Shown: positions 26,313 through 34,645, counted from the stretch's first letter. The stretch: 64,000 bases of DNA from Alistipes sp. Marseille-P5061 (GCF_900290115.1 NZ_LT985748.1:749120-813119); one strand, 5' to 3'. Made by a program: numbers and translations. Notes: generated from the letters alone by a model not told the origin.

Positions 26313-27020
26313 TCAGAAGAGCGACTGTTCGTAGAAGGCGAAGAGTTCCTTGTGCTCCGCCTCCTCCTTCTTGCCGCGGCGCGGACGGCGTGCCGTACGC
26401 TTCGGAGCGCCCGGCTCGGTCTGCGCGGCAGCTTCCGCCTCTGCCTCCGCCGGGGTTCCACCCTCGGGCGTATCGGCAAACTTCACCACCGGTTTGGTGC
26501 GCCGGCGGCGCTTCGGGGCGGCAGCTTCGGCCTCGGCGGCGGTTCCAGCCTCTGCGGCAACCGAAGCATCCTGCTCCGCAGTCGCTTCTTCGGGGGCCTC
26601 CCCGTGCGCCATCTCTGCGGCATCGGTCGGAAGCTCCGCCGAAGCGTCGACCGACGAATCGACCAGCACGGTCCGCCCCTGCGAAGCGGCAGGCTCCTTG
26701 AGCTCCTCGCGCACCTCAACCAGCAGCGCGCGAATGCGCTGCAGCCGCTCGAGCAGCTCCACGTCGCGCGGCACCTCCTTTTCGCGGCGGCACTGACGCA
26801 GCGCCTTGCGGGCCCCCTCGAGCGTCATGCCCTGCTCCTTGACCAGGTGGTAAATCAGCTTCAGGTTCTCGATGTCGGCCGGCGTAAAGAGCCGGTTGCC
26901 CTTCTTGTTCCGCTTGGGCTTCAGCACGCCGAACTGCGACTCCCAGTGGCGCAGCAACGACGGCCGGACGTCGAACATCTCGGCCACCTCGCCCATTGAA
27001 TAGTAAAGCTTCTCTGCCAT
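26313..27020 (-). CDS. MerR-family regulator with long low-complexity tail
   Basis: 235 aa. The N-terminal winged helix (MAEKLYYSMGEVAEMFDVRP, then LLRHWESQFGVLKPKRNKKG) is MerR-type, followed by a short helix (LIYHLVKEQGMTLEGARKAL). From about residue 105 on, the protein is Ala/Glu-rich with basic patches (PKRRRRTKP, KRTARRPRRGKK) and probably disordered. Conserved next to nif3 in Bacteroidota. It has no Cys-containing effector site, so it is not a metal sensor of the classical kind. Confidence 0.88.
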   Translation of the reverse strand: MAEKLYYSMGEVAEMFDVRPSLLRHWESQFGVLKPKRNKKGNRLFTPADIENLKLIYHLVKEQGMTLEGARKALRQCRREKEVPRDVELLERLQRIRALLVEVREELKEPAASQGRTVLVDSSVDASAELPTDAAEMAHGEAPEEATAEQDASVAAEAGTAAEAEAAAPKRRRRTKPVVKFADTPEGGTPAEAEAEAAAQTEPGAPKRTARRPRRGKKEEAEHKELFAFYEQSLF

Positions 27021-27136
27021 ACGCTATTTCGTTTCACGGTTTATATTTTCATCTCCTTCGGGGCCGGTTTCCTCAACACAAGGCTTTCCTCAGCATGAGG
27101 TCGGCCCCGCTCTCCGTATCGGACCGCACCCCGGGG

Positions 27137-28555
27137 CTACGCCTCCCCCTCGCCGGCCGGCTCTCCGTCACCCTGCTGCCGAAGGATGCGCAGCGAATTG
27201 GGATAGAGGTTGTTCACGCGGGGGCCAATCCGCTTGACGAATCCCAGCGCCCGGCCGCTCGCCGTCACCAGATTGATGCCTTCGGCAAAGAGCCCCGCTG
27301 CAAGCTCCTGCTTGCGCAGGAAGCGCAGCGCATCCTCCGAGCCGAGTTCGGCCGTCGGCACGGCATCGCGCCGCAGCCCCGCGAAGAGGGCCAAAGCCGG
27401 GTCGGGCTTGAGCCGCCCCTTGAAGAGCTGCCCCATGGCCACTCCCGAATAAATCACGGGCAGCACGCCCGAGAGGCTCCGCACGGCATCGTACTGCGCC
27501 GCATACCAGCCGTAGAGGGTATCGCCCGCCGCGGCAAAGCGCATCGCCGCGGGCTCCTCGACCCAGCGTGCAAGCTCCGCCGCTGCGGCCTTGTCGGCCG
27601 CGACGAGCACTTCGCGGCGCTGCCGCGGCGTGCGGCTCCGACCGCCGGCATCGGGGGCCTTGCGGGCCACGGCGGCGAAGAAGCCCTCGCCCTCGGCCCG
27701 GTGCGGGAAGAAACGGAAGGTGCGGAAGGCTCCGACCCTGCCGCCGAGAATCCCCCACTCCTCCGCGAGCGGGAACTCGCCGGCCTCGGCCACCTCGTCG
27801 CCCGCCCATGCAAGAAAACGTTCAAGCGAGCCCTCGTCCTCGGTGCGGTTGAAGGTGCAGGTGCTGTAGAGGAGCGTCCCGCCGGGCCGCAGCGCCCGCC
27901 ACGCCTCGCGCAGAATGGCATCCTGACGCGATGCGCAGAGGCGCACGTTCGCCTCGCTCCACTCGCCGCGCGCGGCGTCGTCCTTGCGGAACATCCCCTC
28001 GCCCGAGCAGGGGGCGTCGACCGCCACCACGTCGTACCACGCCTCGAACTCCGCCATGCGGGCCGCATCGGCCGTCGTGACCACGACGTTGCCCGTGCCC
28101 CAGCGGCGGATGTTGTCGGCAAGCACCTGCGCCCGCCGGCGGTCGATTTCATTGGCGACAACGAGCCCTTCGCTCCCGACCAGCGAGGCGTAGAGCGTGC
28201 TCTTGCCGCCGGGTGCGGCGCAGAGGTCGAGCACCCGCGCACCGCGCATATCGACACCCGAGAGCAGCCGCCCGACAAACTGCGATGAGGGCTCCTGCAC
28301 GTAGTAGGCGCCGGCATGGAACTCCGCATCGAAGGTGAACTGCGGCCGCCGGGGCAGGTAACGCCCCTCGGCACACCACCCTACGCGGCGCACCCCTTCG
28401 CCCGTCGCAACGGCGGGCAGGAGTGCCGCGCACTTCGCCGGGTTGAGCCGCACCGCAACGGGCGACGGGCCGTCGAGCGCCGCACACAACGCCTGCGCCT
28501 CCTCTTCGCCCAGCTCGCGGGCAATGGACGCTACGAACGCTTCGGGCAGCCTCAT
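27137..28555 (-). CDS. rRNA cytosine-C5 methyltransferase (RsmF/NOL1-NOP2-Sun family)
   Basis: 472 aa. The Rossmann methyltransferase domain has LDLCAAPGGKSTL for SAM binding, VDAPCSGEGMFRKD with one catalytic Cys and YSTCTFNRTEDEG with the nucleophilic Cys. The C-terminal ~170 residues match the RsmF-type accessory/PUA region. Probably methylates 16S rRNA. The ATG at 28555 overlaps the deoxynucleoside kinase stop (ATGA); the frame continues upstream but only within that gene. Confidence 0.92.
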   Translation of the reverse strand: MRLPEAFVASIARELGEEEAQALCAALDGPSPVAVRLNPAKCAALLPAVATGEGVRRVGWCAEGRYLPRRPQFTFDAEFHAGAYYVQEPSSQFVGRLLSGVDMRGARVLDLCAAPGGKSTLYASLVGSEGLVVANEIDRRRAQVLADNIRRWGTGNVVVTTADAARMAEFEAWYDVVAVDAPCSGEGMFRKDDAARGEWSEANVRLCASRQDAILREAWRALRPGGTLLYSTCTFNRTEDEGSLERFLAWAGDEVAEAGEFPLAEEWGILGGRVGAFRTFRFFPHRAEGEGFFAAVARKAPDAGGRSRTPRQRREVLVAADKAAAAELARWVEEPAAMRFAAAGDTLYGWYAAQYDAVRSLSGVLPVIYSGVAMGQLFKGRLKPDPALALFAGLRRDAVPTAELGSEDALRFLRKQELAAGLFAEGINLVTASGRALGFVKRIGPRVNNLYPNSLRILRQQGDGEPAGEGEA

Positions 28556-29169
28556 TGCTTCTCGGAGGCTTTGAGCGCATCGAGCCGTGCGCAAATCCGT
28601 TCGAGCACCTCGGGATTCTCCACGAAGTCCTCGTTGTCCTTGTCGACGACGAGCACCTCGCCGTCGTAGATATGGTCAATCCAGTGGTCGTACTTCTCGT
28701 TGAGCCGCCGCAGGTAGGACTCGTCGATGTTCATCTCGTACTCGCGGCCCCGCTTGTGAATCTGCGAGATGAGCGTCGGAACGCTCGCCTTGAGGTAAAT
28801 CAGCAGGTCTGGTTTGGGGATGAGCGTGGTCACGAGCCGGAAAATCTTCATGTAGGTCTCGATGTCGCGCGTCGACATGAGCCCCATCTCGTGGAGGTTC
28901 GTGGCGAAGATGTGGGCATCCTCGTAGATGGTCCGGTCCTGGATGATGTCCTCGTCGCCCGAGGCGAGCATGTCCATCGTCTGCTCGATGCGGCTGCCGA
29001 GGAAGCTGATTTGCAGCTGGAACGACCAGCGGTTCATATCCTCGTAGAAATCCCCGATGTAGGGGTTGTTGCTCTCCTCCAGATAGCATTTGGCCCGGTA
29101 GCGCCGGGTCAGCATCTCGGTCAGCGTCGTCTTGCCGCTGCCGATGTTTCCCGCAATGGCAATATACAT
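28552..29169 (-). CDS. Deoxynucleoside kinase
   Basis: 205 aa, deoxyadenosine/deoxycytidine kinase family; salvages deoxynucleosides. P-loop GNIGSGKTTL at residues 7-16, substrate motif DRTIYEDAHIF and a C-terminal LID-like RLNEKYDHW region. Translationally coupled to the downstream methyltransferase. Confidence 0.93.
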   Translation of the reverse strand: MYIAIAGNIGSGKTTLTEMLTRRYRAKCYLEESNNPYIGDFYEDMNRWSFQLQISFLGSRIEQTMDMLASGDEDIIQDRTIYEDAHIFATNLHEMGLMSTRDIETYMKIFRLVTTLIPKPDLLIYLKASVPTLISQIHKRGREYEMNIDESYLRRLNEKYDHWIDHIYDGEVLVVDKDNEDFVENPEVLERICARLDALKASEKQ

Positions 29170-29212
29170 CGTTCAATCGATATTTCTGAATGGTTTTACA
29201 CTTCTTGTCGTT

Positions 29213-29278
29213 CGGCGGCCGTTTTTTCGGCAACCGTTGCCGGCGGCTGTTTTCAGCGGCTGTTTTCGGCGGCCGCAG
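29213..29278. repeat. Short GGCGGC-GTTTT repeats upstream of the kinase gene
   Basis: The motif CGGCGGC(C/T)GTTTTC occurs four times in 66 bp with small variations, ending in GGCGGCCGC. It lies in the 218-bp gap between the GH3 acyl-adenylase end and the kinase start, and could fold into several alternative stems. Confidence 0.5.
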
Positions 29279-29387
29279 TCCGACACCCGGCTGCAACGCC
29301 GCGCTCCCGAAACCGCTACGTCCGAAAAAACGTTCCGCCCTGCAAAGCCGGGCCTAATTAGAGAATCGGCGCCCGCCCCGGTCCGGA

Positions 29388-30848
29388 CTACTCACCCCCG
29401 AGCACCGAGTCGGCCACGCGGCGGTCGTTCATCAGACGCGGCACCTTGTTCTTCCCCTTGCGGCGCATCCAGTCAAGGAAGCGGCCCCGCTCGACCACCG
29501 TGATGCGCGGCAGGTCGAGCGTCGTCAGACGCTTGGCGTCGTAGTCCGAGTTGATGGCCCGCAGCTCGCGGTCGAGCACCTCGGCGAAGCGGGCCCGGTC
29601 ATCGGGCTCGCGGTCGAACTCCACAATCCACTCGTGGGCGCCCCGCTCGCGGAGGCTCATGTAGCAGGGAGCCACCGTATACTCGCCCACCACGGCGCCC
29701 GTCTCGCGGCAGGCCCGCTCCAGGGCGCGGTCGGCGTTGTCGGCAATCACCTCCTCGCCGAAGGCGTTGATGTACTGGCGCGTACGCCCTGCAAAGCGAA
29801 TCCGGTAGGGGTCCGTCGAGGTGAACTCCACCGTATCGCCGATTTCGTAGCGCCACAGCCCGTTGTTCGAGGTGATGACCAGAGCATAGACCTCGCCGCT
29901 CTTCACCCCTTCGAGCGGCACGATGCTGTCGCCCTGGCGGAATTCGAAGTAGGTGCCGTAGTCGAGCATCAGCAGCATGTCGCTGCGCGTGGGGTCGTCG
30001 GCCAGGGCGAAGAAGCCCTCCGAGGCGTTGTAGGTCTCCATGTACTGCATCTCGGGCGAGGGTATCAGCTCCTCGAACGAACGCCGGTAGGGGGTGAACT
30101 CCACCCCGCCGTGGGCGAACATGCAGAGATTGGGCCACACTTCGAGCAGGTTGCTGCGCCCCGTATACTCGAGCACGCGGCGCATCAGCGCCAGGTTCCA
30201 CGACGGCACGCCGGCAAAGGCCGTGATGTTCTCGCCCGTGCACTCGCGGCAGATGGCCTCGGCCTTGCGGTCGAAATCGGCGATGAGGGCCGTCTGCATC
30301 TTCGGCGCGCGGAACCAGCCGCTCCAGAAGGTCGTCTCGTGGATGAGCAGCGCCGAGAGGTCGCCCACCAGATTCGACCCCTCCTGCCGGCATGAACCGC
30401 CGAGCGTGAGCGTCTTGCCGTCGAAGACCTTCGAGCGGGGGTTGTTGGCCGCGAAGACCGTCGCCACGTCGCGCATGCCCATCGTATGGTTCCACCACAG
30501 CGATTCCCGCGTGACGGGGATGTACTTGCTCCGGTCGGAGGTGGTGCCCGACGAGCGGGCAAAGAGCGTGACGCGGCCCGGAGCCGTCACGTCGGACTCA
30601 CCGGCCAGCATCCGCTCGATGTAGGGCTTGAAGGTGTCGTAGTCGAACGTCTCGACCATCGAGGCGAACTGCTCGGGCGTGCGGATGCGGCCCAGGTTGT
30701 AGCGCCAGCCGAACTCCGTGCGGCGGCCCCGGCGCAGAAGCTGCCGGAACATGCGCGCCTGGGTCTCCACGGGGTGGCGGCGGAAGGTGTCGATGGCCCG
30801 CTCGCGCTGCGAGAAGTAGGCCCTCAGAAGTATGCTGCGAAGTGACAA
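29388..30848 (-). CDS. GH3-type acyl-adenylating (amido synthetase-like) protein
   Basis: 486 aa, bacterial member of the GH3 auxin-responsive promoter family, which in plants joins carboxylic acids to amino acids via acyl adenylates. Motif regions: LFARSSGTTSDRSKYIP (phosphate loop), YNASEGFFAL and LWRYEIGDTVEF. The bacterial substrate is unknown. It follows trkA by 25 bp on the same strand; this pairing has no evident functional explanation. Confidence 0.9.
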   Translation of the reverse strand: MSLRSILLRAYFSQRERAIDTFRRHPVETQARMFRQLLRRGRRTEFGWRYNLGRIRTPEQFASMVETFDYDTFKPYIERMLAGESDVTAPGRVTLFARSSGTTSDRSKYIPVTRESLWWNHTMGMRDVATVFAANNPRSKVFDGKTLTLGGSCRQEGSNLVGDLSALLIHETTFWSGWFRAPKMQTALIADFDRKAEAICRECTGENITAFAGVPSWNLALMRRVLEYTGRSNLLEVWPNLCMFAHGGVEFTPYRRSFEELIPSPEMQYMETYNASEGFFALADDPTRSDMLLMLDYGTYFEFRQGDSIVPLEGVKSGEVYALVITSNNGLWRYEIGDTVEFTSTDPYRIRFAGRTRQYINAFGEEVIADNADRALERACRETGAVVGEYTVAPCYMSLRERGAHEWIVEFDREPDDRARFAEVLDRELRAINSDYDAKRLTTLDLPRITVVERGRFLDWMRRKGKNKVPRLMNDRRVADSVLGGE

Positions 30849-30873
30849 AATCGTTTTTGTTGCTTAAAGTTCC

Positions 30874-32214
30874 TTAGTTGAAGAAGTAGCCCACGCGGCC
30901 CACCGACTCGGGCATGGCGAAGACCACCACGCGGTCGTAGGGCTGTATCATCGAGTTGTCGACCGCAATGAAGACCTTGTCGCCGCGGACGATGCCGCCG
31001 ATGATGGTATCCTCGGGAAGCCCCATCTCCTTGATGCGGCACTTGGTGGCCGGCGAGTTGGGCTTGACGATGAACTCGAGCACCTCGGCGTCGCTGCCCG
31101 TCAGGCACTTGATGGCCTGCACGTCGGTCGACATCGTGAAGCGGAAGATGTTCGACGCCGTGATGAGCTTCTTGTTGATGATGGTGTCGATGCCGATGGA
31201 CTCGGCCAGATTGATGTAGTTGAGGTTCTCGACCTCGGCAATCACCTTCTTGACGCCCATACGCTTGGCCAGCATCGCCGCCAGGATGTTCGTCTCGCTG
31301 CGGCCCGTCACCGCCACGAAGGCGTCCATGTTCGAGAGGCCCTCCTCCATCATCGCCTCCGTATTACGCCCGTCCTCATTGATAATCAACGTCTTGTCGA
31401 GCATCTCTGCCAGACGGTAGGCCTTCTCGGCGTTGTAGTCGATGAGCTTGATGTTGACCTCGTCCTGCAGCTCGGTGGCGATGCGGATGCCGATGCGCGA
31501 GCCGCCGAGTATCATCATGTTCTTGATTTCGATGTTCGACTGCCCCGAGAACTCCATCACCTCGCGCACGGCATCCTGACGGGCGATGACATAGATGATA
31601 TCACCCTCGAAGTAGCGCTCGCCGCGGTGCGGAATGATGGTCTCGCCGCCGCGCGTGATGGCCACCGTGCGGTAGTTGAGCTCGGTCTGCTCCTCGTCGA
31701 AGCCCGTGAGCTCCTGCCCCACCAGCGGCGAGGCGGGCTCCAGACGGAAGACCGCCAGCGAGAGCTTGCCGCTCGAGAAGTCGACATACTCGGTGGTCGA
31801 GGTGTGGCCCAGCAGGTTGATGACCTCGCGGGCGGCCACCTTTTCGGGATAGAAGAGGTAGTCGATGCCCATCTCGATGAACATCTCCTTGTTGTTGGGC
31901 TCGAGGTATTCGTTGTTGTCGATGCGTGCGATGGACTTCTTGGCCCCCAGCTGCTTGGCGAGCATCGCCGCCACGACGTTGTCGTTCTCCTCGTGGTTGA
32001 CGGCGATGAAGAGGTCGCACTTGCGCACCGAGGCCTTGCGCAGCACGGCAAAGGTGGTCGAGTCGCCCTCGACCGTAATGACGTCGGCCAGGCTGCCCAC
32101 GTCGGCCAGCAGCTTCTGGTCGGCGTCGATGATGGTGATGTCGTGGCCGTTTCCGCTCAGCATCTTGGCCAGATGGCTCCCCATCTCGCCGGCTCCCGCA
32201 ATGACGATTCTCAT
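30874..32214 (-). CDS. trkA: Potassium uptake regulatory subunit TrkA
   Basis: 446 aa with two tandem RCK units. The first NAD-binding site is IAGAGEMGSHLAK (residues 4-16), the second is MILGGSRIGIRIATEL; each is followed by an RCK_C domain. TrkA gates the TrkH/KtrB potassium channel, but no trkH gene is adjacent. The ATG at 32214 is chosen because the Rossmann motif starts there and a promoter lies about 100 bp upstream; the open frame goes ~330 codons further but across that promoter and a divergent gene. Confidence 0.93.
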   Translation of the reverse strand: MRIVIAGAGEMGSHLAKMLSGNGHDITIIDADQKLLADVGSLADVITVEGDSTTFAVLRKASVRKCDLFIAVNHEENDNVVAAMLAKQLGAKKSIARIDNNEYLEPNNKEMFIEMGIDYLFYPEKVAAREVINLLGHTSTTEYVDFSSGKLSLAVFRLEPASPLVGQELTGFDEEQTELNYRTVAITRGGETIIPHRGERYFEGDIIYVIARQDAVREVMEFSGQSNIEIKNMMILGGSRIGIRIATELQDEVNIKLIDYNAEKAYRLAEMLDKTLIINEDGRNTEAMMEEGLSNMDAFVAVTGRSETNILAAMLAKRMGVKKVIAEVENLNYINLAESIGIDTIINKKLITASNIFRFTMSTDVQAIKCLTGSDAEVLEFIVKPNSPATKCRIKEMGLPEDTIIGGIVRGDKVFIAVDNSMIQPYDRVVVFAMPESVGRVGYFFN

Positions 32215-32293
32215 AGGTTCGATTTTTGGCCGGATGCCGCGCCCGCAACGCTCCGGCCGGCTTTTTCGGGTCGGGGTTCGGAACAGGGCGGCA

Positions 32294-32327
32294 TTTTTGC
32301 AAATTAATTTACAAATGTATACATTTG
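32294..32327 (+). promoter_or_regulatory. Promoter of the Cys-rich membrane protein gene
   Basis: -33 TTTTTG (ends 32299), 20-bp spacer, -7 TACATTTG (32320-32327). Excellent match to the Bacteroidota consensus; predicted start near 32333, giving a leader of about 40 nt. Confidence 0.8.
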
Positions 32328-32344
32328 TCCCGGAAAGCCCAAAA
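32312..32344 (-). promoter_or_regulatory. Promoter of trkA
   Basis: On the minus strand: -33 TTTTG (32344-32340), 20-bp spacer, -7 TACATTTG (32319-32312). It interlocks with the plus-strand promoter: the two -7 boxes form the 18-bp perfect palindrome 32311-32328. Confidence 0.8.
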
Positions 32345-32370
32345 TTTCGGACCCTAAAAACACACATGTC

Positions 32371-32685
32371 ATGCCATCGTGGTTGATTCTTCTGCTGGCC
32401 GCCATTGCGGCCGTCGCCCTGTTCGTCGTCGGGATGTCGCTCACGCTGATGTTCAAGGGGCACTTCATCGATTCGGAAATCTCGACCAACAAGAACATGC
32501 AGCGGCTGGGCATCAAGTGCGCCGTGCAGGAGTCGCGTGAGGATTCGGGCCAGACCGACTGCGTCACAGCGGGCTGCTCGGGCAACTGCTCGGCCTGCGA
32601 CATCGAGGAGCAGCGCATCCACCACGCCCCGGCGGGGAGCCGCACGGCAGCTTCCGCCTCCGCGGAGCAACCGGCAGCACGTTAG
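32371..32685 (+). CDS. Small Cys-rich membrane protein, unknown function
   Basis: 104 aa. One N-terminal membrane helix (about 4-28, LILLLAAIAAVALFVVG), then a soluble part with five Cys: Cys50 in LGIKCAVQ and a cluster Cys64, Cys69, Cys73, Cys76 (CVTAGCSGNCSAC). The tail is Ala/Ser-rich. The Cys pattern could hold a metal or Fe-S cluster or form disulfides. Divergent from trkA with overlapping promoters and followed by a strong bidirectional terminator, so it is a genuine stand-alone gene. I do not recognise a named family. Confidence 0.75.
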   Translation: MPSWLILLLAAIAAVALFVVGMSLTLMFKGHFIDSEISTNKNMQRLGIKCAVQESREDSGQTDCVTAGCSGNCSACDIEEQRIHHAPAGSRTAASASAEQPAAR

Positions 32686-33145
32686 TCCGGCCGTCCCGGC
32701 TAAGCCCCGGCGCCGGGCACAAAATCCCGGTTCCGCGCGTCGTAAAGTCCCCGACAAGCGGGCGCCGGGCACAAAAAGCAGGTGCCGGGCACAAAAAAGA
32801 GGGCGCCGGGCACAAAAAAGGCGGGTGCCGGGCCCACAAAGGGCGCCGAGCACAAAAAAAGAGGAGTTACGACTCCTCTTTCTTTTTATCCATATCCTCG
32901 CCCGGCGGCGGTATTCCGACATCAGACCGGCAGCGGCACATCCTGCCGCCTCTCCCTCAACGGCAACGTAACCTTCTGCTTCGTTCGCAACGGCAATGCC
33001 TCCTTCACTCCGACCAACGGAGACACACCGTCCGACCTCACCTTCACCGGGGAGCTGACCCCAATTCAGTCGCAGCCAAGACTTCCTCCCGGGCATGCCC
33101 GCTTCCACTGCTCCGCTCCGGGCCCGGCGCCGCATCCGCGCAGAG
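32686..33145. repeat. 460-bp gap with ~20-bp tandem repeats
   Basis: G[CT]GCCGGGCACAAAAA units start at 32762, 32782, 32803, 32825 and 32843 (periods 18-22 bp), with a lone copy at about 32710. Each unit holds a short GTGCC/GGCAC inverted repeat and an A-tract. The array ends in the terminator at 32858-32889. From 32890 to 33145 the sequence is GC-rich with no gene or signal I can support. Confidence 0.8.
32858..32889. terminator. Bidirectional terminator
   Basis: Perfect 10-bp stem AAAGAGGAGT/ACTCCTCTTT around a TACG loop (32858-32881), A7 on the left and a T-rich run on the right. Serves the plus-strand membrane protein gene and possibly the convergent cysQ gene. Confidence 0.85.
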
Positions 33146-33988
33146 TCAGAGCCGGCAGCACTTCGCCCGGCAGACGAACCAGGGGTTGTGGAGGTCCTCC
33201 TCGTTGTAGCGAAGCTCACGCCCCTCGGGCAGCGAACGGGTCTGACCGCCCGCCTCCGAGAGAATCAGCTCTCCGGCCGCCGTATCCCACTCGTAGGTGG
33301 GCGACGTGCGGACGTAGTAGTCGACCGTACCCTCGGCCAGCAGGCAGAACTTGTAGGAGCTGCCCTGCTCGACCACCTCCAGATTGGGCCAGCGGCGGCG
33401 CAGCTCCTCGATATGCTCGTGCGTCTCGGGGGTCTGGTGCGAACGCGAGACGGCCACGCGCTGCCGCTCGCGACTGCCGTCGAAGAGCGGCAATCGTCTC
33501 CAGCCGGAGACAATCTGCTCGTAGGTATAGTCGGCCGCCGCATCGGGCGCAATCCCCTCCTTGAGGTAGGAGCCGGCTCCGCGTCCGGCCACATACATCT
33601 TGGCAAAGTAGGGGACATAAATCACCGCGCCCACGCAGACATTGTTCTCCATGAGCGCGATGTTGACCGTGAATTCGTTGTTACCCTTGAGGAATTCTAC
33701 CGTTCCGTCGAGCGGGTCGACCAGCCAGAAGAGCTCCCAGTTGCGGCGCTCCTCGTAGCGCAGTTCGCGCCCCTCCTCGCTCAGAATCGGTATCCGCGTG
33801 GGGCCGAGGTACTCGCGGATGGTCTTGTGGGCCAGCCGGTCGGCCAGCGTGATGGGGGTTCGGTCGCTCTTGAGGCTCACCTCATACGACGAGCTGTCCT
33901 TGTAGACCTCCATGATGGCTGCCCCGGCCCGCACCGCCGCATTGAACAGCGGCGGGAGCAGGAACTTCCGCTCCTTGTCGTTTATCAT
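33146..33988 (-). CDS. cysQ: 3'(2'),5'-bisphosphate nucleotidase CysQ-like
   Basis: 280 aa, inositol monophosphatase superfamily. Metal-site motifs: ILSEEG, WLVDPLDGTVEFLKGN with the DPLDGT signature, and EWDTAAGELIL near the C-terminus. The EFTVNIALM stretch after DPLDGT is typical of CysQ, which hydrolyses PAP/PAPS. Start set at MINDKERKFL; the frame extends upstream over the promoter region. Confidence 0.9.
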   Translation of the reverse strand: MINDKERKFLLPPLFNAAVRAGAAIMEVYKDSSSYEVSLKSDRTPITLADRLAHKTIREYLGPTRIPILSEEGRELRYEERRNWELFWLVDPLDGTVEFLKGNNEFTVNIALMENNVCVGAVIYVPYFAKMYVAGRGAGSYLKEGIAPDAAADYTYEQIVSGWRRLPLFDGSRERQRVAVSRSHQTPETHEHIEELRRRWPNLEVVEQGSSYKFCLLAEGTVDYYVRTSPTYEWDTAAGELILSEAGGQTRSLPEGRELRYNEEDLHNPWFVCRAKCCRL

Positions 33989-34025
33989 CGTTCGTCCTGT
34001 TTTTGTTCGATACTCATTGCTGGCA

Positions 34026-34033
34026 TAAAGGTA
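34026..34033 (-). promoter_or_regulatory. Probable -7 box for cysQ
   Basis: TACCTTTA, one mismatch from TAnnTTTG, 37 bp upstream of the chosen ATG and 15 bp downstream of the palindrome. Confidence 0.45.
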
Positions 34034-34048
34034 GCAACAATTTATGAT

Positions 34049-34068
34049 ATTGTGAAATTTTTCACAAT
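34049..34068. promoter_or_regulatory. 20-bp palindrome upstream of cysQ
   Basis: ATTGTGAAA-TT-TTTCACAAT, nine-bp perfect arms. Its position over the likely -33 region of the cysQ promoter suggests an operator for a dimeric regulator. Confidence 0.45.
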
Positions 34069-34238
34069 CAATTCCACCCATACCGTCCACAGCTCCGGTC
34101 ATCGCCGCTCAAGGCCGCTTCCTGTATTTTCATAACGCTCTACCCTCCTGAAAATTGCGTGGCAATGGCCCTGCCGCACCGTGCCGACGCCCGCCAGAAC
34201 CGTGCCGAAGCGGCGGCCGCGAAAAAAATTAGCGCAGG

Positions 34239-34272
34239 TTGTTGCGTATGAAGCGAATAATACATATCTTTG
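34239..34272 (+). promoter_or_regulatory. Promoter of rplU-rpmA
   Basis: -33 TTGTTG (34239-34244), 20-bp spacer, -7 TATCTTTG (34265-34272) followed by CA. Near-ideal Bacteroidota promoter, about 40 bp before the rplU ATG. Confidence 0.88.
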
Positions 34273-34312
34273 CATGCTGAATTTATGTTCAAAAACATAA
34301 TTTACACATTCA

Positions 34313-34624
34313 ATGTACGTTATAGTAGAGATTGCAGGTCAGCAATTCAAAGCTGAGAAAGGTCGGAAACTTTATGTTCACCGTCTCCAGGGCGAAGAAA
34401 ACTCGTCCGTAAGTTTCGACAAGGTCCTGCTCGCAGACAACGACGGTCAGGTCAAGGTAGGCGCACCTGTAGTAGAAGGCGCCTCGGTAAAGTGCAAGAT
34501 TCTGAAGCACCTGAAGGACGACAAGGTCCTCGTCTTCAAGAAGAAGCGCAGAACGGGATACCAGAAGTGCAACGGACACCGCCAGTATCTGACGCAGGTG
34601 CTCGTAGAGGAGATTGTTGCATAA
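34313..34624 (+). CDS. rplU: 50S ribosomal protein bL21
   Basis: 103 aa, standard length. [20 protein letters not shown] at the start and [19 protein letters not shown] near the end are classic bL21. First of a two-gene ribosomal operon, 21 bp before rpmA. Confidence 0.97.
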   Translation: MYVIVEIAGQQFKAEKGRKLYVHRLQGEENSSVSFDKVLLADNDGQVKVGAPVVEGASVKCKILKHLKDDKVLVFKKKRRTGYQKCNGHRQYLTQVLVEEIVA

Positions 34625-34645
34625 ACCTTTAAAAACTGAAGAGAA

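Larger units (their letters stand above)
33989..34312. other. Divergent region between cysQ and rplU
   Basis: 324 bp with an AT-rich cysQ-proximal half containing a 20-bp palindrome and a weak -7-like box, then a GC-rich stretch, then the strong rplU promoter. Confidence 0.5.

Noticed and set aside
32762..32860. CRISPR-like reading of the ~20-bp tandem units
   Set aside because: No unique spacers, unit length too short and no cas genes in the window.
30874..33219. A 781-codon open frame that would extend TrkA by about 335 residues
   Set aside because: The extension crosses the trkA promoter, a divergent gene and a terminator, and is Arg/Ala-rich without domains; long open frames are common by chance in this GC-rich DNA.
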